From NCBI RefSeq assembly GCF_000372725.1, contig NW_005201732.1, positions 66,098 through 130,097 on the forward strand: a DNA stretch of 64,000 nucleotides, in the 5' to 3' direction. The DNA comes from Emiliania huxleyi CCMP1516. Its lineage: Eukaryota; Haptophyta; Isochrysidales; Noelaerhabdaceae. The notes under the pieces were generated by a model. The model was given only the letters and a program-made list of their open reading frames with translations, had not been told where the DNA came from and searched no databases. Of the stretch, positions 19,286 to 30,112 are shown in pieces. Each line of letters opens with the position of its first letter. Within the stretch, counting starts at the first letter, position 1. The position numbers and the translations under genes are program-made.

Positions 19286-20887
19286 CATGTGCATGTTAAC
19301 ATGTGCACCTCAAGAAGAAGAAAAGACTAGGCAGACGAGGTGGAAGAAGGCCACAGATTCCCCACCTTGCAGAGCAAGGAATGGTTGGGTAGTAGGGGTA
19401 GAGGGTTGCCCAAAATTTAGACCTGCTGTCACACCTGCTCGCAGGCGAGCGCTGAACTAAGCCCCCGGAAGGAGACGGGCTCAAACTTAGACGCTGGTGA
19501 TCGGACTCACGAACTTAGACGACACGAGGCGGCCAGTTCCGGGTCTCTGCAGCCCCCGCACAGCCACGGAGCCCAGCCAGGCCGCCGCCCCGGTCCGGCC
19601 CGCGGTCAGCTAAATAAAAAGTGTAAACCCTGGATAAATTTTGCACGACCCCATGGGTCAAATAGGTAGCGCCGTCGCCACTTGCCGCGCACGCCCTCCT
19701 CTCAGCCTCCGTGCGCAAGTGGCGACACGCACGCGCCACTTGTACACAACGGCTGCCCGCCGCACGGCCGCAGGGGCGAAGAAAATTTGAGGCAACCCTA
19801 ATGATCACGGCCGACTTAGCCCGCATAAGAGGCTCGAGCCGATCTTAGACCGCGTAAGCACCCCAGCGTGACCAGTCACACTTAGACCTGTTAAGCCTCG
19901 AGGCTCAGAGAACTTAGAGCCTACTACCCAACCAGTGAGCAAGGATCTTGTGTAAAGGACGATCAGAGGGGCAAAAGGGAACGGGAGTGGGGAGCGCACC
20001 GCGACACGGAGGGGGGCTGGGCAGGATTCGCCCACCAGACATATGGTGTGTCCCAGCGAGAAACCTCTCGTATAGGACAGGTTGCACCCGGAATTGGTTG
20101 CACAAAAAAATCTTTGTGGCCCCCACAGGCTGCCAACAGCGCTCTCTAAACCGATGAAGTCCTCTCTCTCCCTCTCACAAACGAATTAAATATTCTGGTT
20201 CTGGAACTACACTAATCAGTACTTCGGCCGCAACTACACGACTGTCTTACACACTTGTTGCTCACACTCTCGCGCACACCACTAGCATCATCAGAGAACT
20301 AGACGCGAGTGGTCCCGCTGGGGAGCGCGGAACGAGGATTGCGTCTCGCGTCAGGTACTCGTCCTATCCTGCGCCGGTGAAGACTTGCATCCCCAAGTGG
20401 TGCCTGACCAAGAAGGGTCCGTGCGGGCTGCCGTGCCTCACGCCTGAGCAGTGCGGCTGCGTCAAGAAGGAAGAGGTCGACGCAACGTAGTGCGCACGGT
20501 GGTTGCGGGCTATTGCCTGCAGCGGGGGGGGCTGGTTAGGGGTGCGAGAAGGAGACGTCGGCCGGTTCTGAGGTTGTCCAGTGGCACCACGAGCTCTGTG
20601 TCTTGCTTTGCCAACTGCAAACCTAAAACGCGAAGACCGAAGTGCCTGTGGACTGATGGCTGGCGCCTGCCCGGTGCCATGGATCATGACACGCCTGGGA
20701 TATTTGGCGTGCGTGCACCGCATCACGATGCTCAGAGGAAGTAAGTCGTAATCGGCGCCGGGGGTGGGGGGGTAATGCGGGTGTGGCGGGCGGTGTGGGG
20801 AAACGGACTCCACTTCCCACGGCCGTCCCAGATCCCTCTCCAGCCGCGCCGCCGCCCACCCGCCTCCTCGACCTTCCCACGCACCGT
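19286..20887. other. Intergenic stretch without a recognised gene
   Basis: Overlapping short frames on both strands, none with a family pattern. TTAGACC-type short words recur between 19420 and 19920. About 20380-20750 has moderately protein-like frames on both strands but no motif. The adenylyltransferase gene starts at 20888. Confidence 0.35.
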
Positions 20888-21646
20888 ATGATGAGGCGGC
20901 GCGTTGCCATTTACGGTGGTGCGTTCGACCCGCCCACAAATGGCCACTTCTCCTGCTGCTCCGAGATCATCCACAGCGGCCTTGCCGATGAGGTTTGGAT
21001 CACGCCATGCGGTCCTCGGCCGGACAAGCCTCGCATGATTGGCAGTGCGATTGACCGTATGCTAATGTGCCAACTCGGTGTCAACACCGTGTACACTCCG
21101 ACATTCCCTGTTCGGGTGTGCGACATCGAAACGTATGAGGAAGAGTCATTGGCAACCTATGATACTCTCTGCAGGCTGCGTCGAAAGCACGCCGACGTCG
21201 ACTTTCTGTTTGTCGTAGGGTCAGACTGGCTTCAACCTGGGACCGATTTGAGAACGTGGGAATCTAGAGACCCCGCCGACCCGACTGGCAAGGGTCGCAT
21301 CGTCACGGGCGACAAACTGGTGACCGAGTTTGACTTTCTCGTGCTCCACCGTCCGGGATACGACATTGAGGACCTGTCTGCGTTCGGTCCGCGCTTCAAC
21401 ATGCTCACCATGGCGGGAGGGATGAAATTTGTGACGACCGACATTTCATCCACGCAGCTCCGGAAGCGCATGGGCAACTCTCTACACATAAGAGAAGCGA
21501 TTGGTAGCAATGAGGTCAACCTGGACCTGGTGGACGGACTGATGCCCCCCGCCGTTCTGAGCTTCATTTTGCGCAGCGGTGTCTACAACCAGAAGGCGGT
21601 GCAGGAGGCCCGGCGACGATCGATCGCCGCAGGCGCGACGGGCTAG
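20888..21646 (+). CDS. Nicotinate/nicotinamide-nucleotide adenylyltransferase (NadD/NMNAT type), intronless
   Basis: 252 residues from ATG 20888 to TAG 21644-21646, no intron. Near the N terminus is VAIYGGAFDPPTNGHF, the GxFxPxxxGH motif that binds the nucleotide. VWITPCGPRPDKP, FLFVVGSDWL and, near the C terminus, TDISSTQLRKRM (ISSTxxR) complete the family pattern; length also fits. The enzyme joins AMP from ATP to NaMN or NMN in NAD synthesis. It has lower GC than its neighbours and no introns, which sets it apart from the intron-rich adenylyltransferase-like gene at 11075-12938; a recent retrocopy or transferred gene is possible (inference). The upstream frame is open to 20783, but that part is Pro/Thr-rich. 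Confidence 0.85.
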   Translation: MMRRRVAIYGGAFDPPTNGHFSCCSEIIHSGLADEVWITPCGPRPDKPRMIGSAIDRMLMCQLGVNTVYTPTFPVRVCDIETYEEESLATYDTLCRLRRKHADVDFLFVVGSDWLQPGTDLRTWESRDPADPTGKGRIVTGDKLVTEFDFLVLHRPGYDIEDLSAFGPRFNMLTMAGGMKFVTTDISSTQLRKRMGNSLHIREAIGSNEVNLDLVDGLMPPAVLSFILRSGVYNQKAVQEARRRSIAAGATG

Positions 21647-23124
21647 AGGATATGGAAATCCAAACACACAATCGCACTCGGCACTCGCCACAACGGTTAA
21701 CACCACAGCCGTAGAGGTGTTCAAACGTGTTAACACCGCCACTCGGGAGGTGTTGGCACGCTCCGTTAGATGCGGGCGAGTGGCTGGCGCGAATTCTTTG
21801 AAAGTAAAATATCTTTACTTCCAAAACCCGGACGTGCCTCCACCGGCACGCCGCTTCCGACAGGGTGATGGAAGGTTCGACGCACCCCCGGACTGGGCGG
21901 AGAGATCCCAGGAGCACGCTGCTGGGCTGTCCGCCCCGCCCCCACTTGCCCTGACTGCACAGGATAGCGTGCCCCGACGAACGGCGACACATAGCGGGGG
22001 ACACTGCGCCGGGGGATATGCCTAACTTTGGTGCTTTGTGTGGGTCGCGTTCCCATGGTAGTTGTGTGGCTGAAGCCCTCGTGCCGCTGGCGTACGTCCA
22101 CCCCCCCTTCTCAGGAGGTGGTTCCCCCAGCGGCTGGCCCCTCGAGACTGTCGGTGCTTGGCGGGAGGAGGGGGAGAGGGAGGCCCGGTGGGAGGAGAGG
22201 GAGAGGGAGGCCCGGTGGGAGGGGAGGGAGAGGGAGGCCGCCTTGGGCTCTTCTCCTCCCCCCTCCCTAGGCTCTTCTCCTCTCCCCACCCTGGGCTCTT
22301 CTCCCCTCCTCCCTGGTACTCTCGGCCTGATTACCGGAGCGACTGCTGGAGCAGACGCTGGGGGGACACTCACGCCCGGAGGCGGTACGCACGACCCGGA
22401 GGCGTGGGGATGGGGGGGGGCCGCGCCGCCGCCGCCGTGCCGCCTTCTCCCGCTTTGACCTCCCCCAGCTGCTTCTCCTCAAATCAACCTGTGAGCTTGC
22501 GAGGGCGGCGGGGGGGTGGGAGTGCTCTCGGGCGGCGTGTGCGAGCGCGCGCGGCGCGAGATCTTCTTCGCGAGGGCACGGTGGGTCGGGTGAGTATCTC
22601 GCGCGCTCGCACTATTTCACGTTATATGAGGCACTGCCCTTGAGTGCCTTTGCAGAACCGCCAGCGGCGGTGGTCGAGCCGGTTCGCGGTTCGAGTCGGG
22701 ACCTTTTGGCTTCCGGCTCGAAACTCGGGTGGAGGGTTGCTTCGCGGTAGCGAACGCGAGCGGCGTGAGCGCGTGCGTGTGCGCGTGCGCGGCTGCAAGG
22801 CGAGGCGCAGGCGCAGGCGCAGGGGCAGGGGCAAGGCAAGGCGAGGCGGGCGGCGGCGGCGCGCGGTCGTTCCTTTTGCCCGGGTGAGGCGTGGCGAGCG
22901 TGTCGCGTGGTGATGACGCCGCACGCGGAGAAGCTCTTGGTGACCCACCGCGGTGGCAGCGAGCCAAGGCAAGCCACCTGCCGCATGACGGGTTGACCTC
23001 GAAAAAGAATTTTTCTCGGCGCGAATTCTTTGAAGGAGCGCTACCAGAGTCCAGAGTTGTCACGCCAGCCACACGGCACACGCCCACGCGCTCGCTGGGC
23101 GGTGCTGAGACTGGCCGCAGCGCG
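21647..23124. other. Intergenic with purine-rich tandem repeat
   Basis: GTGTTAACACC occurs at about 21692 and 21728. About 22160-22240 is a tandem of GGGAGAGGGAGGCCCGGTGG. Two AATTCTTT motifs lie at about 21792 and 23024. Frames in 22600-22980 are low-complexity Arg/Ala-rich. No gene supported. Confidence 0.4.
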
Positions 23125-23556
23125 ATGAACGGCAACGATGGGCCGTTTGCTTGTGCTGCATGCAAGCTGGTCTTCGAGCACCAGAATGCAGCGGCACACA
23201 GCAAGCAATGCAAACTGCCGGTGCACTCTCGTGGGTGGTGTGCGATATGGTGTGGATGCCAGAAGAAGGCGAGTACTTCTGGCAAGCCCTGCCTCGAGGC
23301 GTACACTAGGGCGTACAACGCCCTGTGTAGGGCGCCCTGCCGCTCCGCCAGCGGGTCGACTCGCCTGTGGAGCCCCCGGGCCAGGGTGGCGCTTGATGTC
23401 GGCACGACCGCATCGTCCGCACCGCCACCTGCAAGCCGTGCCTGGCGCAGCGCCGATGCTGCCTTTAGCACTTGTAGCGAGCGCACATGGTGCGGTGCGC
23501 ACGTACTTGAGCGCAGGCGGTGCGCGCCGCAGTTGGCGCAGGGGCCCTGGGAGTAG
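23125..23556 (+). CDS. Possible small Cys/His-rich protein
   Basis: ATG at 23125, stop at 23556, 143 residues. The N-terminal third has FACAACKLVFEHQNAAAHSK followed by QC: a Cys-x2-Cys and a downstream His and Cys, spaced like a C2HC or C2H2 zinc finger. More Cys follow (WCAIWCGCQKK, CLEAY, CRAPC). The C-terminal half is Ala/Arg-rich and less convincing. An AATTCTTT motif lies about 95 nt upstream (23020-23035) in sense orientation. The minus strand is also open here, so the call is tentative. Confidence 0.35.
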   Translation: MNGNDGPFACAACKLVFEHQNAAAHSKQCKLPVHSRGWCAIWCGCQKKASTSGKPCLEAYTRAYNALCRAPCRSASGSTRLWSPRARVALDVGTTASSAPPPASRAWRSADAAFSTCSERTWCGAHVLERRRCAPQLAQGPWE

Positions 23557-23888
23557 GGCGCGCGCGGCATTGACGCGGGCCCAGGTATTTCTCGGGTATA
23601 CCCGGGTTTTAGACTGTCGCAACACAGACACACACGCGCACACAGGGCCTGGCACACACGTCCCCACACAACACTTGGGGCATGTAGGGGAGTGCGATCC
23701 ACTGCTGCATGCGGCACACGAGACCAGCCACGCCCGACCCGAGGCTAGGGACAACCTAGCGCTCTCACCCATACCGGCGCCCGCTGCCCTCCGGCATTCT
23801 CACGCGACTGCGGCACATGTTTGCCGCCAAAAGTTCCGAACGGAGTGAGATGGAGAGCCGGAGAGCGCCGCGCCCGCCAGCACCCGGG

Positions 23889-26800
23889 CTAGGCTGCGGC
23901 GGGCTTTCGCGGCGACAGCAGCTCCTCGATGTGCATGGGCGTGGCGGAGCCGTCCGCGCGCGAGCGAGCGATGAGGAGCCGGAGGAGCGCCTAGGGTGAG
24001 GGTGAAGGGTGAGGATGAAAGTGATGGTGGAGATCGAGAGCGAGGCACAGGGCTGGGCATGACAGTTGCGGTTGGCCGTTTGGGTGGGTGGGTGGGGGAG
24101 GGGGGGGGGGGGCGCCTGGACGGCCGCGTCCCGCTCGCGCGCCGAAGGCGACGGAGGCGCCCGCGCCGCCGCCACGCGTGCCGCCTGGGGCGCGGCGCGG
24201 CGCCACTTTGCGACGAGCAAATCGGCGGCGGGCGCGTCGTCGGGGTCGACGCGCGCGGCTGGCGCGGCCACGCAGAACGGCTCCGCAAGCTGCAGCGAGG
24301 AGAGCAGCGCGGGCGCGCCGGCGCGGGCGATGGCGACGAGGCGACCGCACACACCGCCCGCGGCGCAAAAGGGCGGGAGCTCGGCTGCGACGGCGTCGCT
24401 GACGGCGGGCGGGAGCGGCTCGCTGCAGAGGAGGAGGTGGTGCAGCAAGCCGAGCAGCCTCGCTGCGAGCTCGGCGCCCGACGGCGAGGAAGCGAGGTGC
24501 GGGTGCGTGGCGAGGCAGCGCGCGAGGTCGAAGACGCGCACAACCAGGCTGCCCCACTCGACGGCGGGCAGGCCGACCCCGCTGCTCGCGCGGTGGGCAA
24601 GCAGCCGGTGCAGCAAGCCTGCGGCAAGGCTCGAGCAAGCGTCTCGGAAGTGGCACGCGAGTGGTCGGGGGGGCGAGGCCGGTGCAACGAGCCGACGGCG
24701 CGCGCGGCGAGAGGCAACGACGGCGCCGCGGCCGCCGCGCACGCGCCCACAATCTCGGAGCCGAGCTCGACGGCGGCGGCAAGGAGAGGCTGGCCTCCGG
24801 GGAGCGTCTCCTCGCACGTCCTCCCGCCGTACACGCGCCAAATGGGCATCCCGCCCGCCTAGCAGCAAGGCTCCGACACGGCTCTGGGAGGGAGCTAGCC
24901 TCGGGTGCGCCAGCCCTGCGCCCTGCGCGCCGCCGCGGAGGGCGACACGTCGGCCGTGGCGAGAAGAGTGCGCGTCGCCTCCGCCTCGAGCACCGCCTCG
25001 AGAGAGAGCAGGCCGAGGAGAAGCGTCGCCTCGTGCAAGCCTTGCGCCGGCTGGCACGAGAGCAAGAAGAGCATGCCGAGCAGCTCGCGCAGCAAGGCGG
25101 CGCGCGGCGCGGGCGCGGGCGGCGGCTTCGCCTCGCAGAGCTCGGCGAACGGCGCGCCTGACCCCTCGAGATGGGCCGTGAGTGTGCGTGCACCGATTGG
25201 CCGCACGGCTCGCGTGGTCCGGCGGCCTGACCACGCGGGGGGGTGCACTGCAGGCACCACAGGTACAGGCACCACAGGTGCAGGTTACAGGTGCAGGTGG
25301 TCTGAAGGCGGTCTGAAGGCGGTCTGAGGGTGGTTCTGAGGGCGGTTTGAAGGTGGTTTGAAGGTGGTTTGAAGGTGGTTTGACGGTGGTTTGAGGGCGG
25401 TGGGAAGCGGTGGGAGGGCGGCGACGGGGCCCGCCTCCGAACGAGGTGCACCACTCGTGCACGAGGAGCAGCCCGCTCGCGATCGCAGTCAGGTGGCGCG
25501 CGACGGCGGCCGGGCCGGCGAGGGCCTGTTGACTTTCTCATCTCCGTCACTAGCACTCGTCTTGTTCTTCTCCCTGCGGCTGCTCGGCCGGGGAGGACGG
25601 CGCCTCTGCGACCGAGTCGGGGAGGTAGTCCTCCAGGCCAGCGAGGCGCGCCTGTGGGGGCGTGTCGCGGACACGTCGCGGACGTGTCGCGGACAGGCCG
25701 GGGCAGCCCTTCCCGCCCCAGCCGCGCCGTCCAGTCGAGAGAGCGGTAGAGCGTGCTTGCCCAGAAGCCGCTCCCGCCCCCGCCCCCCTCGCCGCCCGCC
25801 TCCTCCTCCTCCGCGGCGCCGCCGCCGTGCGCCGTCTCCGCAGGGAACCTGGAGGCGTGAGGACGCAGAGGCGCGGGGTGGGGCAGACAGTGAGGAGCGC
25901 GCCTGGTGGCTCGGTGGCGGGGGAGTGAGGCGAGGCTTGCGGGCGCAGAGAGCCTGGCCCGTGCACACACGCGGCGCAGTCGAGCACGTGCATCCTCGGG
26001 TGATAGCTGCTCGAGTGTGCGGACGCATCCAGTTGGGTGGGGGGGAGAGGGGGGGAGAGGGGGGGAGAGGGGGGGAGAGGGGGGGAGAGGGGGGGAGAGG
26101 GGGGGAGGTGGGGGGAGGTGCCCGGCATCTAGGGCGTGGATGACATTGCCCGCCGGAAGGCACGTGTGATGGCGGGGGCGAGGAGGCGGGCGGCGGCCGG
26201 CGTGCAGAGCAGGGCGAGGCACTCGTTCTTGGCCTGCAGGAAGACTCCGAGAAGGGTCACGGGGAGGGCTCCCTGCTCGCAGCGGGCGGAGGACGCGCTC
26301 CGAGGATGGCCTCGTGCCGCCGGTACTGCGAGAGGAGCGCGAGCAGCCTCGCCGCGTCCTCGAGCTCCGCCGCCTCGCCCAGCTCGAGCGACGCCGCAAA
26401 CGCGAACGTCGCGCCTGTCCACTGCAGGAGCCCGTGAGGAGGCGCTGCGCACAGCTCGAGACGAGCGGGCGTGTGTGTGCCTCCCGCTTGCTTGCCATTC
26501 TTCTTCTTGAGCCCGCCGGCCGGCGCGGGGGGCGACCACGAGGAGGCGAGGCGCAGCAGCAGGAACTCGAGCAGGATGTTGGCCGACAGGCCGTCGCTCG
26601 CCAGCGCAAAGGCCATCAGCAGCCGCAGGGCGCTCCGCCGCAGCGCAATCGCCGTGAGCGCCGCGCTCGGCGACGCGGCGGCGGCGGCGGAGGGAGGGGC
26701 GAGGAGCTCGCGCAGCATCGGCGCGAGCTCGTCGAAGCAGCCCTCCGCCTCGTCGAGCCCCGTGAGCAGCTCCGGCGCGTCCGAGGCGAACGAGTGCAGC

Positions 26801-27126
26801 GGGACGCCGCCGAGCCCGAGCAGGATGCCGCTCATCGTCTCGAGGGCGTGCCCGCGCACGCTCGGCTCGTGCTCGTGGCCGAGCCGCGCGGCGCACTCGG
26901 CCCACAGCGCGCGCACCGTCGGCGTGCTCGCGCGCAGCCGCGCCGCGGTCAGCGAGCCCAGGTACGACTGCAGCCACGCCGCGTTTGGCTTGAGGAAGAA
27001 GAGCTCCGCCCAGCCGCTCGCGTCGAGCGGCGCGCCGCGCAGCCACAGCTTCTCGTACACCTCTATGACCTTCTCGCGCAGGTAGGAGCGGTCATCGAGC
27101 TCGAACTTGCTGCCGCCGGCGGACAT
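23889..27126 (-). CDS. ARMH3 (C10orf76)-like armadillo/helical-repeat protein
   Basis: First exon from ATG 27126: MSAGGSKFELDDRSYLREKV, EVYEKLW, WAELFFLKPNAAWLQSYLG, then ALETMSGILLGLG. Later pieces include ANILLEFLLLRL and LEDAARLLALLSQYRRHEAI. This order follows animal and plant ARMH3 (LKEKF, FWDEFFLLKV, TLLEYL, LLALLVNYRKYE). Animal ARMH3 works at the Golgi with GBF1 and PI4KB. Downstream exons recognised by content: AKNECLALLCTPAA, ATLLLGLLSLEAVLEAEATR, GMPIWRVYGGR, ACHFRDACSSLAAGLLHRLL, and the last exon ALLRLLIARSRADG to the stop at 23889-23891. Introns hold a 10-nt repeat (26040-26115) and an 11-nt repeat near 25660-25700. Exon edges are approximate and the C-terminal domain was not checked against the family. 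Confidence 0.6.
26040..26115. repeat. GGGGGAGAGG tandem in an ARMH3-like intron
   Basis: Six or more copies of the 10-base unit GGGGGAGAGG on the plus strand, so the intron transcript carries a pyrimidine-rich tract (CCTCTCCCCC), perhaps serving as its polypyrimidine tract. Confidence 0.8.
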
Positions 27127-27175
27127 TCCAAAGGGCCAAACATAGAAAAAATATCCATTCACCCAAGTGCATTTA

Positions 27176-27639
27176 CGGGTCTCTATTTTAAGGCGCGGTT
27201 AACAGCAATAGATCCGGCCCTCACACGGCCTAATCGATACCTGGCCCTCACAGAATCGGTTCCTCGTTGTACAGCAATCGATCCTTCACAATGCCCGCCC
27301 TGCCAAACTTGCCGAGAATTGCCCCCCAGGAGCCAGGTCACCTGCCTGTGGCGCGAAGCTGATGTCTCCCGCCCTCGGCGCGCCGACCGCGCAGCGGCGG
27401 CAGACCACCCTCCGGTTCGAGGGGCGCCTGGGGCTGAGCGGGCTGCCTCTTTCTCGTCACCCTGCCACGGGTCGCAAGCCCTCTCTGCCGGCCGGAGCGC
27501 AGGCTGCGCAGGCTTGCCAGCAATTGGTCCCTTGGCAAGCGCGAATCGGCCCCCCTGCGCCCTGGAGGCTCCAGGTGAACTGATCCGGCACTACACCCGG
27601 ATCTATTGCTGTTCACCGCGTCTTAAAAATAGAGACCCG
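27176..27639. mobile_element. Inverted-repeat element at the ARMH3-like promoter
   Basis: The left arm (from CGGGTCTCTATTTTAAGGCG through AACAGCAATAGATCCGG) matches the reverse complement of 27598-27639 at about 38 of 42 bases. The element ends about 50 nt upstream of the ATG at 27126. I see no clear target-site duplication. No transposase inside; non-autonomous. Confidence 0.7.
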
Positions 27640-27794
27640 ACATGGCACTAGCACAGGCACATGTGCATACATGCGCATACATATGTGCATGTCTAGGCCG
27701 CGGGAGTCGGAGGAGAAAAGAAAATCGCCCAAGTCGGAGAGGCGAGCAGGGAGATCCCCTCGCGTTATAAAGTCTTAAGCGCCAGATGGTGCGG

Positions 27795-27980
27795 TGGCAG
27801 CTCTGTTCGGCTCCACTCGCTCCGCTCGGCTCCACTCGGCTCCCGCTCGGCTCCGCTTCGGCTCCCCTCGGCTCGCTCGCTCGGCTCCTTCGGCTCCACT
27901 CGGCTCCACTCGGCTCCACTCGGCTCCACTCGGCTCCACTCGGCTCCGCTCGGCTCGCTCGGCTCCGCTCGGCCGGCTCC
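27795..27980. repeat. GGCTCCACTC minisatellite
   Basis: Tandem variants of CGGCTCCACT and CGGCTCCGCT, about 17 units of 5-11 bases. All frames are open over it because of composition, giving false ORFs such as 27786-27992. Confidence 0.8.
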
Positions 27981-27999
27981 GCCCTGAGGTGAGGGTGTG

Positions 28000-28629
28000 C
28001 ATGACCTACTCGCTTAGACCTTAGTGTAGGTAAACGAAAAAAGTAGCGCCCAATTCGTCTACGTACGGCTTTATAGTGAGTGGTTGGGGTGGCCTCAGGC
28101 ATCCCCAAGGGAGCCTCTGCGGTGCCCCATAAGCAGCTTAGTTAGTGAGTGGTTCGACTCCACATAAATCCGAGACGGTGATGGGAGGGTCGTGTGGTGG
28201 TCTCAGGCCCAGTGAGGTAGTGCATCTGACTATCCCGGATCCTGCTGACCAAGCTCCTCTTGTAGCTCGATCGGTCACACCGCCATCGATCGCCGTCGGG
28301 GAGAGGGGGGACGACACTGCTTTTTGGCAGCGTGCACCTCGATCCTGTACCGTGTTTGTTATGACCCCCCCCCAATGAACACACCAGTGAGGGAGGGCGA
28401 GACGAACGAGGGGTCCCGTACCATGCGGAATCGACCCTATCCAGTGCTCAAGTGCTCAAGTGAACGACATGCCGACCATTGCCAGGCAGGATCGAGAAGA
28501 GCATCTCCGAGGATTCAAGAGACCTCGTCATCCGTCTGACGCCGAGCGACGCGGAGCGGCCAGATGACACCGAGGAAAATTCATGGAATCATACTTCTCG
28601 GCGATCGCCGCTCGTTGGCGACTGCCGAC
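28000..28629. other. Intergenic / 5' flank of the carrier gene
   Basis: GTGAGTGGTT occurs twice (about 28076 and 28144). No protein-like frame; the region probably holds the carrier promoter and 5' UTR. Confidence 0.35.
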
Positions 28630-29701
28630 ATGGCCGGCTCGTCGGCGCTGTACTCGCTGGGGACGAGAGGGCCCGACAACCTGTACCCGCGCCGCGACAA
28701 CAGGGTCCGCAGGGAAGCGCTGCTCGGCGCCGCCGCCGCCTCGACCGCCTCCCTCGTCTCCAACCCCTTTGACACGGTCCGGAGACCAGTGCGAGGTCCT
28801 CCCTCTCCACCTTGACTCGCCCTGAGCCCTCCGCATGTTGTTTTCGCAGGTCCGCGCTCGCATGCAGCTGAGCGACAGCGGCGGCCTGTGTTCAAGGGGT
28901 GGCGCATCGATCCGGTCCCCCCTGCACGCGATGGAGCTCGTGGTCCGCAAGGAGGGCGCCGTCGCGCTGTGGCGCTCGCTGCCTGAGGCCGTTGTGTACA
29001 ACGCCGTGCTCAACTCGGTCCGCTTCTCCCTCTATTCCGCGCTCACCGTCTCCGCGGCCCAGTCAAGCCACATGGAGGCGCTCCCCAAGCCCGTTGGCGG
29101 GTTTGTGGCTGGGTGCATCGCTGGCGCGATCGCGAGCCCCATCGCCAAGGCTCGCACGGCGGCGCAGCGCGGTCCGACCGACAGTCGCAGCAGTGCCCTG
29201 GTCGATACGATCAGGCACCGCCCCTTTTCCGGTGCCTCGTCGTGGGCGCTGCGCAACGGGGGGCACACCGGCATCATCTTCTCCACTTATGAGGGGCTGA
29301 ACCGCGGCTTCTCCACCTCCCTCTCCGGCCTGCCCCCAATCTCCCACTCGCTGCTCGCCTCCCTCTGCGCCGCCACCATCTCGTGCGTGCTGATGAACCC
29401 CCTGGACGTCATCTCAACTCGAGTCTTTGCGCAAAGCTCTCCGCAGCCGGCCCTCGCCGGCGCGAGGAGCTTCGGCCCGGCTGGCTTCGCGCCGCTCGGG
29501 TGCTGCACCGGCCTCTGCATGCCGATGCCGGCCACCGCCCACTACTCTTCGCCCGTCGATTGCGCCGTCAAGCTGGTCGCTTCGGAGGGGGTCGCCGCCC
29601 TGTGGAAGGGCCTCGGCGCCAACCTAGCTCGCATCGTCCCGCATACCGCCGTCACGTTTGCTATCGTCGAGAGCCTACGGCCGCGCCTCGCGCGGTCGTG
29701 A
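28630..29701 (+). CDS. Mitochondrial carrier family protein
   Basis: Exon 1 28630-28776 and exon 2 28850-29701 join in frame (GT donor) to make NPFDTVRARMQL, giving about 332 residues. Three carrier repeats can be read: first PxD motif NPFDTVRAR, second SPIAKART (its acidic residue is replaced by Ala-Lys), third NPLDVISTR near the middle of the last third. GYxG-like parts and small-residue helix packing (GGFVAGCIAGAIASP) fit six membrane helices. Carriers exchange metabolites across the inner mitochondrial membrane; substrate cannot be told. The degenerate second signature suggests a divergent, perhaps non-classical, member. An in-frame ATG lies upstream at 28564. Confidence 0.75.
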
Positions 29702-30112
29702 AAGCCCCCCCCCACCCACCCACCCACCCACCCACCCACCCCACCCCCCCTGCTCCCTGACTTGCTGCCGACTACGATGTACAGCCGTGGACACAACACT
29801 GCGAACTTCTGTGGGCGGTATGTGTCACAACTCTCATTCAGTGCTTTTGTGATTGTCGACTTGTCTCTTTTTGTGTATACACCTTAGCAATATCTGGTTT
29901 TACGACGCACGCGGGACCCATGTCACACACTTCACACGAGTACGCTCTATGACAGTCGGGTCTGTGTGAGACGCGAGACCCCGCGTGCCAGAGGATGGTT
30001 CACCGCACGCGCGCCCCCCCCGGCCCCGCTCGCGCCAGTGGCGCACTGTCCATAACAGTGAACACAAATCGCCGCGCCTGCTTTCGCCTCTCCACTTAGT
30101 GCGAGCACGCCC
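29702..30112. other. Intergenic between convergent genes
   Basis: Starts with an ACCC run of about 40 bases (29707-29750), then AT-richer sequence to 29945 that probably carries the 3' ends of the carrier (+) and ceramidase (-) genes. Nothing else seen. Confidence 0.4.

Noticed and set aside
22160..22245. CRISPR-like spaced repeat
   Set aside because: Purine-rich tandem repeat without unique spacers, in a eukaryotic intergenic region.
24066..25181. 371-residue plus-strand open frame
   Set aside because: Antisense of the ARMH3-like exons, whose sense frames carry the protein-like sequence.
27786..28024. Leu/Ser-rich ORFs over the GGCTCC repeat
   Set aside because: Open only because the minisatellite has no stop codons; all frames are open.
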